Shown in pieces: positions 23,789 through 35,600 of a stretch of 64,000 nt of DNA (the stretch's first letter is position 1; the number at the start of each line of letters is the position of its first letter). The notes beneath the pieces were generated by a model. The model ran no database searches and was not told the origin of the DNA. It worked only from the letters and a program-made list of their open reading frames with translations. Source of the DNA: Lathyrus oleraceus (taxonomy: Eukaryota > Streptophyta > Magnoliopsida > Fabales > Fabaceae); the NCBI RefSeq assembly GCF_024323335.1, contig NC_066581.1, positions 39,137,199 through 39,201,198 of the forward strand. Reading direction: 5' to 3'. Both the position numbers and the translations under genes were made by a program.

Positions 23789-25816
23789 TGTCGCAACCTA
23801 CCTGCGAAAAAAAACAACCGGCGAAAAAGAAAGGACAGAAGAGTCGCCACCGTGCGTTATTATTCCCAAAGGAGGGAAAGGAAACGCTCGAAGTAAACCT
23901 GGAAAAAGGAAAGGAAAGGACAAGGTCTCGCAACCAAATCTTGGGTTCGGGAGTCGATTATGCGAAGGGAAGGTATTAGCACCCCTATGCATCCGTAGTA
24001 CTCTACGGGATCCACTCTTGTAGTTCTTGTCTAAAGGGTGTGGGTTTATCTAATGTACTATTTACTAAAAGAGGGGTCAAAAGAAAATGACTCGCATGGA
24101 TGTCGCATCCACTGTATACGTATCTCATCTGAATATGAGAATCAGAGTCTTCGTAGCTCGGCTACCTAAGGGTTAGGGGGAGTGTGTGCTCGCTAAGACG
24201 TCGCGTCTTATGCCTACGTATCTCATCTAGAATGAGAATCAAAGCAAGCCGTAGTTCGGCTAACTACGGGTTAAGGGTTGGGGTTTTGGGCGAACGACGT
24301 TACTACGCAATCTACAGGATGATCGACCTTTGGAGACTTACTCGCCTGTAGTAGAAGGAGTTAACGTGTTCTTAGGAGAAGAAAAATTAATGAGTTGTTG
24401 GTGTTTTAGGGATGCTTATGCAAAAGGGGTAATGAGGATAAGACCTCATAGCTCTTAACCCTGGACAAGGTGAGCTCATGACAAAAAGTGGGGGTTCAGA
24501 AAGGTGGAACCCTCTCCACTGACCGACCGAACAAGAGATTTGGGGTTTTTGTTCTGAAGCATCGACGCGTAATGTGATCTTAAAGAACGACACACTGAAT
24601 AACGGGGGATTGACTATTGATCCCTTTTATCCGTCAATTGCCTCTTCATGGAGATCTTTAGGCAAAAAGTAGTAAAATGCGGGAAAGATAAAGGGGGTTA
24701 AGAGATCTACCACACGGATAAAGATCCGAAGCAACAGCAAATAAAGGAATAAGAAACCCAGAGATCTCTCAAGCTAGCACCAGCAAAGAAAGTGAATCAG
24801 TACAGGTAATCAGAATAAACCTCCAGGTGGTATCCCACAAATAAAGTGGAACACCAGGCAAGCCATCTCTGCAAGAGTCATGTGAGCCCTCACAAAAAAA
24901 AACTCAACAAACAGGTTAGAGTGACAAGACGGGGCGCAATCAAGGGTTGCCTTAAATCAAAATGTAACCACATGAATCATGCCATTAAAATTCATAAAAA
25001 GAGCTCACAAAAATCAACCAAGGGTAGGAGGCCTACACCTCTTGTCAAACAAATGCATTAAAAGGGTATCAAAAATTTCAGGTTGAAAGTATAAAGTAGT
25101 GGAAATAGGGCATACCTGATTGGGGAGGATCGATTGAAATTGAATGACACGGTTGGGTTTGCAAAGCACTCTTAGGGTTTATATGAGAGGGAATTGGTTC
25201 TTTGCAGATGAGTTCCCTTCAGTCTCTGGAGGTTGCTCTGAACTCTGTTAGCTCTTCTCTCACTATCTTTTTCCCAGCCAGGGTAATAGGAATAGAATGG
25301 CCTTTTGTTTCACTGAAACTCTGAATTTATAACCTGATTTTTGTGGACCTGTGGGCTCAAATGAGAGAGGCCCAAGTCCAAAAAATTTCTGTTATATTTT
25401 TTTTTAAACACGTGGGCTTCACCTAGCGAGCATGACAGTTCAAGAAATTCCTCTGAGCGTAGGTGATTCTGGTGGCTTTTTTTGGGACTCGCTAGGCGAC
25501 CCATTCTGCTCGCCTAGCGAGCATGACATCTCATGAACAAACTTTTGCTCCTTCAAGATTAACGTTTTGACTGACGAATAGACCCCATTTGAACCTGTTG
25601 GAAGTATCTCAAGTCTTTCCCTTTTGTTGACTGATCATCTAAATAGAACCCACAAAGTGTCCTGGATGATGTTCAAGCTTCTTGGAGCTAATCTCGATTG
25701 ACATGATGAAATGCAATGTATCTAATTCTGATTGATAATGATGAAATGCAATGTGAAATGCTAAATGACCTAAAAATGAATGCATGAATGAGGAGGGCAA
25801 ATTTTGGGGTGTTACA
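23789..25816 (-). repeat. Ogre A 5' LTR
   Basis: 2028 bp, from TGTAACACCCCAAAATTTGC (25816) to GTTGCGACA (23789) on the minus strand. It is the complete copy. A TATAAATT box lies at about 25324-25331 (minus strand), matching the equivalent TATAAATT of the D LTR. Confidence 0.88.
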
Positions 25817-27074
25817 CCATCTTTTCGATTGCAATCTCCCAATCCGCCTTCTTTGGGACTTGTTGTTGCTGTTGCTGATATTGGTTTTGATATTGTCCTT
25901 GTACTTGCTATTGCACATTCCCTTTCTGATCTCTCCATGCAAAGTTGGGATGATTCATCCACCCCGGATTGTATGTGTTGGAGTAGGGATTGTTTTGCTT
26001 TAAAAACTTGATATCTTCTATCTACTGTGGTGTTGCAAAGCAATGAACAGTATTGTGTGGTCCATTACAAATGTCACACACATCGTTTGGTGCCTGTTGC
26101 ACTTGAGCCACTTTCTGAGCACCCATGTTTAGTGCCTTCAACCTTTTCTCCACCTCTGCAACAACTGCTTCTTCAATTTTTACCTTTCTGTTTGTTTCAA
26201 GCTTCAAATCAATTACTGCATATTTGCTTGACACCCTATTATACAACTCCAGATGCTCATTTGAGGCAATTTCTTCAATTATCTTCTTCATACCGGTGGC
26301 TGTTGCAAAGTTAGCTGAGCCACCAGCTGCTGAGTCAAGGATTTGTCTCGTTTGAATTCGAAGACCATTAACAAACATTTGCATCTGCTCAATTTCATCC
26401 ATGTTGTGAGTAGGACAAGCCACTAGAATTCTCTTGAATCTTTTATAGGCATCTCCTAGTGACTCACCCTCCTTCTGCTTGAAATTTAGGATCTCGTATC
26501 TTTTTCTCAGTGACACTGATGCAGGAAAATATTCGTGCAAAAATGTTGTTTCCATCTCCTCCCATGCAGTGATACTGCCAGCAGGTAAGGAATAAAACCA
26601 TTATTCGGCTTCATCTGCTAAAGTGAATGGGGACATACGAACCCTTATTGCTTCTTCGTTATGTCCAGGCAGTTTAAGTGTTGTGCTCATAGTTAAAAAC
26701 CTTTGGAGATGCTTGTTGGCATCTTCATTCACTCTTCCAGAAAAGGAACGCCTTTCAAGTTGATTAATTATGCTGGGATGCAGCTGAAATTTTTCTACAT
26801 TTACCGGTTGGTTTACAATTGTCATACGACCACCCGGAGTGTTGTTTCCACCATAGTCACCAAGAAGTCTCTCTGGTGGTGGTGGATCTGCAGCCATGAC
26901 CGCATGAATTGTTTTTGCGTCTGAATCTGAATTCTCTGAGTGTACTGAAACAACTTCCTCCTCTGCTTTTTCTGCTATTTCCAGTTTTTCTCGCTTAGCT
27001 TGTCTCAGTCTAGCGTGAAGAGTTCTTTCTGGATTTGCGTTGAAATAAAAATCCGCTGAGGCCTTACCTCGCAT
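25817..27074 (-). pseudogene. B unit 1 gag N-terminal part, interrupted and with a stop
   Basis: Starts at M-R-G-K-A-S (27074) and matches the unit 2 gag almost throughout. The Glu-Glu-Trp of the conserved E-E-W-F-Y-S-L-P segment is Glu-stop-Trp here (about 26602). It ends at the Ogre A target site and continues at 14280. Confidence 0.85.
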
Positions 27075-27186
27075 AAACAAGTTAGACAAATATTAGAATT
27101 GAATAACAACATTGTCACAGATAAAATTTTGGTTGACGAGCAACAAAATTACAATAGAATAAAAATTAAAATAGGTATTTTGGCAA

Positions 27187-27204
27187 TCCCCGGCAACAAC
27201 GCCA
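27187..27204 (-). promoter_or_regulatory. Primer binding site, tRNA-Asp type, B unit 1
   Basis: The minus strand reads TGGCGTTGTTGCCGGGGA, seven bases from LTR1. Same site as 9586-9603 with one base changed. Confidence 0.75.
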
Positions 27205-27210
27205 AAAACT

Positions 27211-28624
27211 TGATCAGAAAAATAGCAAGTGTACTATTTTTACCGATGTAGTAATAAGGAGTTTTATTCCCAAGTATCGATCTCAGGGATTGCGTAGGAA
27301 ATACTTATTTTACTTCTGATTCTATTTGAACAAAAACACAATGGTTTGGTTGGTTTTGGGAATTTATAACAACAAACACAAAAAGATAGTAAAGAATAAT
27401 TGATTAAGATAAAACATGCTAGGGTGAGTGGTTGATTTAACTAGTTATGAATTCACGTCAAGATTTCCTCAATACACATGAAACATTCAATTGACTAACC
27501 TCAGAATGTTCTTCCTTAAGTCCTTAATGAAGAAACTATTAAACTACCAAATCTTACTCAAATGTCCATTCAACTAATCATTGGTTTTAATCATAAACAA
27601 TATCAAGGTTTATGGTGATTTACAAAAGTTCCTAGTCCTAGGTGATGTAATTATAAACCCAATTGTGTGAAAACCCTAACAATCACAATCCTGTTATTGA
27701 TAGTCATATATCTAATTGTATTTGTCCGATACAAAAGCATAATAACATCACACAATTGAATTGAAATATGTAACATAGTAATAAGGAAATCCATGGTTCG
27801 AATTCATAACATAAGATCAAATCAGGACCACCCCCTTAGCATTGGGGGTTTAGCCTCTCATAGTATTCAAAGAAATCATAGTGTGGAAATTAAACATTAC
27901 AAAGAATTAGGAGATTTTGATCTTCAATGGTTGATGCCCTTGAATCTCGCCGTCTTCAAATCCTCCGTTGTAGTTATATTCTCCAGTGCAATGTTTTTCT
28001 CTTGTACGTCAAAAAGTGCCATTTTATTTCTCTCCAAAGTCTTCTAATAGCCTCAGATGGTTTTTTCTCCCAGCAAGAAGTCCAAAATATCCTTAATGAA
28101 CAGGGCAGATCCACACAACATAAAGTAAAATTTCTCAGCCGTGCCCATCAACACGGGCCGTGTGGAGTCACACGGGTGCCCGTGTTGCTCTTCAAAAGTT
28201 GTGTTGTTTAAAGCAAGCTACAGAGGCATCAACACGGGCCATGTGGATTCACACGGGTGCCCGTGTTAACCCCCTGTTTTACCTCTTTGAGTGCTCCTTC
28301 CTGGCAAACAACACGGGCCGTGTTGATGTACACGGGAGCCCGTGTTGACCTTCTGCATCTTCATATTTTGGCCTTCCGGAGCATCCAACACTCAGCTATT
28401 AGTCCTTTTGAACCTATGCAACAACCTGCAACACTAACACTACCAAATCGAAGCATAAAAGAGACTTTTTGACACAAACATGTAACCAAATGCAATACAA
28501 TAATAAACTAACGAAACATGTTAAATGACTTTAAAACAACTAAAAACAACCACAAATCTTACCAAAGTGATGAAAATATGTCGGATAAAAGGTGGGAATT
28601 CAATGGAAATGATGCCCGATCACA
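27211..28624 (-). repeat. B LTR1 (5' LTR)
   Basis: 1414 bp, begins TGTGATCGGGC at 28624 (minus strand), ends CTGATCA. Flanked on the high side by element C sequence TATTTATCTC. Contains three GC-rich palindromic repeats at 28149-28187, 28230-28268 and 28309-28347, as in LTR2. Confidence 0.85.
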
Positions 28625-30354
28625 TATTTATCTCTAACATTTTGAACATTATGATGAATTTCTCAAAATCTTTCTCTTTTGGATTCTTCTTTGTCACTCT
28701 CTGAGGGTAAGGTAACTTAATAACCGATTTAACCTCCTTTTTATTTTTTTTCTTTAGTTTGCTTTACGGGTGGTATAGCTTCTTCTAGTTCTTTTTTATT
28801 TTTCCTCACTTCCAGATCTACCTTTAAGACATGGTCATGATTTGTTGCATTCTCTTCTTCACCTTTAGCAACTTTCTGACTTCTTGTTGTGACAACATTA
28901 ACATTTTCATGATGTCTCAGATTCTGTATTGTTCCACTCGGAAGGGCGCCTTGAGCTTGATTTGAGAGTTGTTGTGATATATGTCCAACTTGAACTTCAA
29001 GATTTTTAATAGAAGTAGTAGTGTTCCTCTGGTTATTTCTTGTTTCTTCTTGGAACTAGAAATTTTGAGATGCCATATTTTTAATGGCAAGTTCCCAATC
29101 GGACTTTTTGGGTGCTTGTTGCTGATATTGTTGTTGTGGTGGTGGATATTGTTATTGTTGTTGTTGATTATGATATTGAGTAGGACCTTGTTTTTGAACA
29201 TTCCCTTGTTGATCTTTCCAGGATAAATTTGGATGGTTCTTCCAATCCGAATTATAAGTGTTAGAATATGGGTTGTTCTGCTTCAGAAAATTTATCTCTT
29301 CAATTTGTTACGCGGTTGCAATACAATGCATGGAAAAATGGGGTCCCCCACAGATCTCACAATTAACAGGTTGAACAGGTTGAACTTGGGCCACTTGCTG
29401 AGTACCTATATTCATTGCCTTAAGTATTCTCTCAACTTCAGCAACAACTTGGTTTTCTATCTTCACACTTTGATTAGTAAGTTTCAAATTTATCACACCC
29501 TCTAGTTTGCTCACACTTCTATCATATAATTTTAGATGTTCATTTTCAGTAATGACTTATATGATCTTCTTGATACCAGTGGTTGCTGTAAAGTTGGATG
29601 AGCCACCAGCAACCGTATCAATTAGTTGGTTTGAGGCCATTAACAAACATTTGAATTTGTTCAGTCTGATCCAAGTTATGAGTAGGACAAACAACTAGTA
29701 ACCTTTTAAATCTCTTGTGCACATCACCCAGTGATTCACCTTCCTTCTACTTAAAATTCATAATATCATATCTTTTTCGAATATAAACAGAAGCATAAAA
29801 GTATTCATTCAGAAAAGTTATTTCCATTTGTTCCCTGGTAGTAATACTTCCAGCTGGTAATGAGTAAAACCATTCTTTGGCATCTTCAGCTAGAGTGAAC
29901 AAAAACATTCTCATTTTTTCACTTCTTTATAGTTCCCATCTATATTCAAAGTAGTGCTCATAGTAAGAAACCTTTGCAGATGTTTATTTGCATCTTTATT
30001 TATTTTCTTTGTAAAAGGCCTCTTCTCAAGTTGATGGATGGTTGTTGGGTGCAACTGAAAATTTGGGACATTCACTGGTTGATTCATTATAGTCAAATAA
30101 CCCAATGGGGTGTTTGCTCCTCCATAATCCCCAAGAATTACTTCTTGTGGTTCACCCATAATAGCATCTCCTCTCTCTTTGTCAGATTATGTATCTGAGT
30201 GCTTAAACCTTTCTACCTCTTTTTCTTGTCCAGAGTCTAAAATTTCTGCTTTTGAGGCGGCCAACCTTGCTTTCCTAGCTTGTCTGAGCTTAGCGTGCAA
30301 AGTTTTTTCTGGTTCTGCATCAAAAGTAAAATCATTTGAGGATTTTCCTCTCAT
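28625..30354 (-). pseudogene. Element C gag, degenerate
   Basis: Starts M-R-G-K-S-S (30354), homologous to B gag: N-Q-P-V-N-V-P-N-F-Q-L-H-P and D-A-N-K-H-L-Q-R-F-L-T-M-S-T-T-L are conserved. Several stops and frameshifts occur (one at about 30187). It has a Gln/Asn/His-rich tract near 29100-29180 and ends in the linker L-E-I-N exactly where array B is inserted. Confidence 0.8.
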
Positions 30355-30489
30355 ACAAAGATTAAAGAAAGATTACTAATAACCAAAAATATCCACAAAA
30401 TAGAAATAACAACTTAAATTTAAAATTTTAGTTGCAGATCAACAAAATTTTAACTGAAATAGATCTATGAACTCTATAATCTTTGGCAG

Positions 30490-30507
30490 TCCCCGACAAC
30501 GGCGTCA
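30490..30507 (-). promoter_or_regulatory. Primer binding site of element C
   Basis: The minus strand reads TGACGCCGTTGTCGGGGA, a tRNA-Asp-type site with two changes, located just inside the 5' LTR. Confidence 0.65.
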
Positions 30508-30513
30508 AAAACT

Positions 30514-32176
30514 TGATCGGTAAATTAACAAGTATGATAATCTACCAATGTATTAATAAGAGGGAAAATCCCCAATATCAATCTCATGGGCTGCTTGACA
30601 CTACAGAGTTCTGGATAAATTTCAGTTAAACAAAAGCCTTGGGGTTTTGGATTGATTGGTTAAATTATGAAAATAATTGTGAATAAAGTAAACAAAGTAA
30701 TTGCACGGTTTAGAAAGATATGAGTAATATGCTATGGATAGTGTATGATTTTATTCTGTGACGACTCTGAACTCACAATGCAACAACATATTTGAGATAA
30801 TTGATTATCGGTTCTTAGAAGTGTTTACTCCTAAGTCTTTAGGGAGAAAACCTTTAATCATTCAACCTAACTCCTATGTCCATAGAGAAGTACGGATGAA
30901 ATTAAGAATTAATTTATTAAGAATAATCTTATCCTTATAGGGTATTCGTAGTCCTAGGTAACATCTACTATAAAATATTCTCAAGAAGATCAGGAACAAT
31001 GATGGTCTAGCCTAATTGTTACTCATAAATCAAACTTCGTTTGTTCGACAGAGAAAGCATTAAATTAGTCAGGAGAAAAAAATAAAATATGATAAAATAA
31101 GATTATTATTGCAAATAGGAATTCAAAGTCATTGCAAATATGAATCAGGGACACCCCCTAACATTAGGGCGTTTAGCTACTCTTATAAATAAAACAAAAC
31201 ATGATAAAGATTATTGTCATTGCAATTTTTTTAGATGAATTGATATTCATCCGCAAAAAGCTCCTGAAAATATGAATTCACCTTGAAAATATGAGTTTTC
31301 TAGCCTTCAAGATGTGTTTTTTCCGTCTAAAACCGTTCACCCTTGTAAATTCGCATTTTCCACTTAAATAGACAGTGTTTTGGGGCCTTCAGCAAAATGG
31401 GCCTCCATACGCGTATTGCCCACACGTATGGACTTGCTTCTGGCCCTACCAGATACGCGTAAGCCACCATGGTGTGCACCCAAGAAGGTCTCATATGTGT
31501 ATCATTCGTGAATGGGAAGAAGCATGTTTTTTCTTCCCTTATGTTGGTCATCATATGGTACACGTATGGGTTTGGTCCATATGCGAATGACATAGGTCTA
31601 TGCGCGTATGAGAATAGGTATGTTTTTTCTCCCCTTATGTTGGTCCTCGTATGGTACACGTATGGGTGCAGATCCATACGCGTATGACATAGGCCCATAC
31701 GCGTATGGGCAGAGGCATGCATTTTTTTCATATCTGATACGCGAATGAGCAAGTTGATACACGTATGGGCATACAATTCCGAATTAGCCTTCAATGTATT
31801 CATAAAAGTTGTAACCTTGGATGTTAGCTTTCATTTGCCACCAGTCTCACATCAGTACGAGTTTTGATACTCTAGATATGATCAAAATACCACATGTGTA
31901 TAATGATGTCAAACTTGCTGAAAAATACACTTTGTGAAACTTTCTGAAAATTCATCGCGTTCGTTTTCCGACAATTTCTTTGACTTCCTCCAACCTACAA
32001 AACACGTTAACCTTCCCAAAAAGATAAAAAATACTAGGAATACTTAAAATATAGACAAATACTAAAACTACAGAAACTGACATATAAACCACTCAATCTT
32101 TATGGAAAATGGAAATAACTCACATACTTTCACCTATTAAAATGATAAAAACTATAGCATAAACAATGACTGATCA
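30514..32176 (-). repeat. Element C 5' LTR
   Basis: 1663 bp, TGATCAGTC (32176) to CCGATCA (30514) on the minus strand. Includes a CATACGCGTATG-type tandem array at 31395-31770 and a segment related to the B LTR (CATTAGGGxGTTTAGC). The neighbouring 3' copy is truncated, so no target duplication can be checked. Confidence 0.75.
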
Positions 32177-32605
32177 ACGATACTGGATAAAATCATAAGT
32201 GGGGTGATCTTGACTCTTCATCTTCACATTTTTGTCTCTCGTTTTCTCAATCCAAATCTACACACATGCGACACCCTCCTTTCGTTCAATTTGAAATCCA
32301 CAATATCCATAATTAATACTTGAGATGTAATTAAAATAAAAGTCAAACATTATTCAAGATATGATGGTTATGAATAGCTAACCACATAAAATATATTTAT
32401 AATATCATGGCATATAAATTAAATTATATATATAGTACAAAATAATGGAAAAAGTGAAATACCTAAATTACTAGAAGTACCCTTCAGACCCTCTAATCCG
32501 AAGAAATTAAAGTCCATCAAATCCCAAAAAAAATATATAATTTAAAAACAGTGAAACATATTATAGCGGTAAATTCATGACCATCAAGCTATGGATAAGA
32601 TAGAC
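32177..32605. other. Unassigned sequence between nests
   Basis: AT-rich and not repeated elsewhere in the window; it lies between the C 5' LTR and the E LTR. No frame of note. It may be the host target or a fragment of an unrecognised element. Confidence 0.4.
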
Positions 32606-35600
32606 GTCAATTAAACCAGAGTTGCCACCGCGCTTTAATTATTTCCAAGGGAAAAGGGAAAAGTATGAACAAAACCCAAAGATAAGAAGTTTTCAAATCA
32701 AAACTAATAAAATGCCAGAGATTACATGTAAGGGGGTTGGTTACATAGATGGAAGGTGTTAGCACCCAAAGTGTCCTAGGTACTCCTAGGGAGCCCTTTT
32801 TTGCATGCATGTGTATTTTTGTATAAAATGATGTTTGCAATAAATAGATTTGAGGGATGAGAAAATAATTCATTAATTATACTTTTGTGTTTAACAAGAC
32901 CTTCGGACTTGTGCCTACGTGCCAACATAAAATGAGGGATCAAAACCTCGTAATTCGTGGTATCAATTTCAAAGTGAGTACATTGTTTTTAACAAAAAAA
33001 ATTAAGTTTAACAAAGGCACAAAAGGCCTAAAAAGGTTTGAATGAGTGTTAGTTCTTTTTGTCTTTTGAAAATTTAAGTCAAGTATAATTAAGTTCATTT
33101 ACAAGTTTGATTGAGAAAAGAGTCTAAAAATGCAATGGCATAAGGCCAAAGTTTCTAATTTGCAAAATGGTCTAAGTTTAGAGAGAGAAAAACACAAGCA
33201 AAAAAGATTTTAAAAGGGGGGAGAGATTTGAAATTAAAGAAGTGGAGAGAAGATGAAAAGACTAATCCTAAGCAAAAATTAAAAGTTAAGAGTTGAAAAA
33301 GTCTGACCAATGGGCTGCAATCCAATAGACAAGAATGTCAGAAAGAAACCCAAATTCCCTTGGACTTTAGAATCAAGCAATATCAATATACAAATAGTAA
33401 GGTGAAGAGCAAGACATAAAATAAAGATAGCCATATCCAAGCTTAACCACTTCATGATCTTCTTCATAATTTCCCATGCATCAGATGAATTCTAAATTGG
33501 CATTAGGCACAGGGTCAAAGTAACAGATTTAATCAGACCATGTAGCAGATGAACTCAAATGGATCTTCAATATTTGTATCGGATGAAAGTTCACTTCACA
33601 AGCACTTGGTTTTCATGAAAGTTGGCATTGGCAAAGTCCTTTGCATAGGGAGTGTTGCCTAATTCTAAGTCCAATGTCTCAGGTCAAATCCAACAGTCCA
33701 CACAAATGTCTTTTAAGGTTTTTGTTGTTATTATGTACATTAAGGCCAAAAGACCACCCAAAACAAACAAGTATATACAAACACAATATATTCACAAAGT
33801 ATGGCTCAAGTGAGCAAAGTAAAAATGGCATTAAATTGAACAAATTAAATAGTATGAATAATGGAAAATAAAATAAGACTTAAAATTAAAGTGCATAAAA
33901 GTAAATGGCTTGAAATTAAATGTTAGTTGTTAGTTGATTAGAAGTTAGTATTTCTTTTGCTTTTGTTTTGTTTAAGTAATTCTTTGGAGAATATTCAACC
34001 CATTATTCACAAGCATGGATCCTTGAACCAAGACATCTTCCAAAGGAAGGAAAAAATGCCAAGTTTCCACACAATACCATGAAAGAAGGGAGACTTACAA
34101 TCTCACTTACTAGAATGCTATGTCTTTTGTGTCATTAATTTAGCGTTATGTTAAGCAATCGTAATTGGACTTATGTAGAAGTCACAACTATTTGAAGTCG
34201 GGCAATAGAAATTTTAGTGTTAATGCATGTTAGAGACATGGTATTATGAATCATGCTCCTAAAATATACCACACTTAAAAAGAATATGCAAAAGGGTGGA
34301 CTTAATCTCATCCCCACTTATGTTGATTTTGCAATAAACTGGCCTTAGGATATAGAGATATCATAGGTCCATGAAATGAATGATAATAGAATGGGATAGA
34401 GATGAAGAGGGAGGGGAAATGGAATCAACACAAATTGGTCAAAGGAAGATTTTTATCAAATTAAAATCATTCATTCATTTTGGGAGATGAAATGTACATT
34501 TCATCAATCCTCTAAATCCAATGATTTTAACTCAACAAAGTCAAATCAACCTTGACCAAGACCCAACAACATAAGTCAAACTCAACAAGTCAATATCAAA
34601 TGCTCAACACAATTTATTTTGCAATTAAACAATTAAAATCAATTAAATAATGCATTAAATTAAATTATGATTTGTCAAATTCCTAAAACCTCATCAAAAC
34701 ACCAAAGAAATGGCCATGAGATTTATCATAGGTTAAACAAGGTCAAAGGACCTTGGAGAAAAAATTTCATAATTTTGGAAACTTAAAAGTACTTTTAAAC
34801 AATTAACAATATTCACAAAATCAATTAAATCATGAAAAATATTAATAATGATCCACAAAATTATTTTAATTCAGAAAATGAAAGAAGAATTTATTAAATT
34901 TTTTTTTGTGAAACTCTCATATTTTTTGGATCAATATTAAAATTAATATGAATTAATGAAAATAAACCAAATAAAATGAAAATCAAAAAATGAGAAAAAA
35001 CGTAGACCACTTGATCTCCCTCATTCATTGAGGTGGCAGATCAAGTGGCTGCTATCGCGCTTTCCACCATAGTCACGAGTCAATACGTAACACAAACGGT
35101 TATCAGTTTCAACGTACGAGATTAGATCAATTCAAATGGATCTTGTTGTTCTGATGGATGCCAACACATCACCGGAGCCAAAGCTTCGGTCTCCTTCTCC
35201 GGTGAGCTTCACCGGACTGGTTCATCCACAACCATCACCAAAATTAAAAACAAGGACATGGATTTAAAGTAAAAATGCCACTGAGCTCGAATCTGACCTT
35301 AATTTATCCTAACTCCAAGTATATTGAGAGATACAAGGAGTTGAAATTTGAGGTGCACGATCTGAGTTGCTTCGATTTGACCTCAAAGCAACTCAATCTT
35401 GTTGCCTACATTGGTAGGACTTTAGACAATCAAGGATCCAAGAGAATTATGGAGAATTGAGTGAGAATCGAAGAGATGAAATTTTCTGGAAAATACCTTC
35501 AATGCAGGTCTAAATTTGATTGAGCTTGCTCTTGCTTGTGCTTGATCTTTCTCAAGACACTTGGGGGAGTAGAATTGAACGATCAAAAGGTTCAGGATCC

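Larger units (their letters stand above)
14281..25816 (-). mobile_element. Ogre-type Ty3/gypsy element A
   Basis: An 11.5-kb minus-strand element flanked by CCATC at 14276-14280 and 25817-25821. LTR ends are TGTAACACCCC...GTTGCGACA. Order: 5' LTR, primer site, leader, gag-pro (pseudogene), intron-like spacer, pol remnant lacking RT and the integrase core, 3' region with tandem repeats, truncated 3' LTR. Interrupts the gag of B unit 1. The shared TSD makes the boundaries firm. Confidence 0.88.
7984..28624 (-). mobile_element. Tandem Athila-like array B (LTR-internal-LTR-partial internal)
   Basis: On the minus strand the order is LTR1 (27211-28624), primer site, gag (interrupted by Ogre A), protease, truncated RT, 3' region, LTR2 (9610-11023), then a second primer site and gag ending at 7984. 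Both LTRs are 1414 bp. LTR2 is preceded by a 3' region and followed by a primer site and gag, so it is shared by two units. The array sits in the element C gag-pro frame. The right flank starts TATTT and the left flank ends TAT, a target duplication with two bases missing on the left. Confidence 0.8.
4811..32176 (-). mobile_element. Athila-like Ty3/gypsy element C (outer shell of nest 1)
   Basis: On the minus strand the order is 5' LTR (30514-32176), primer binding site, gag (28625-30354), a large insertion (7984-28624), protease (7349-7983), a 3' region and a truncated 3' LTR (4811-5755). Removing the insertion rejoins a reading frame giving L-E-I-N-M-P-I-F-A-N, the conserved linker before Athila-type protease, which proves that both parts are one element. 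RT and integrase are not seen between the protease and the 3' region, so C is internally deleted and degenerate. Confidence 0.8.
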
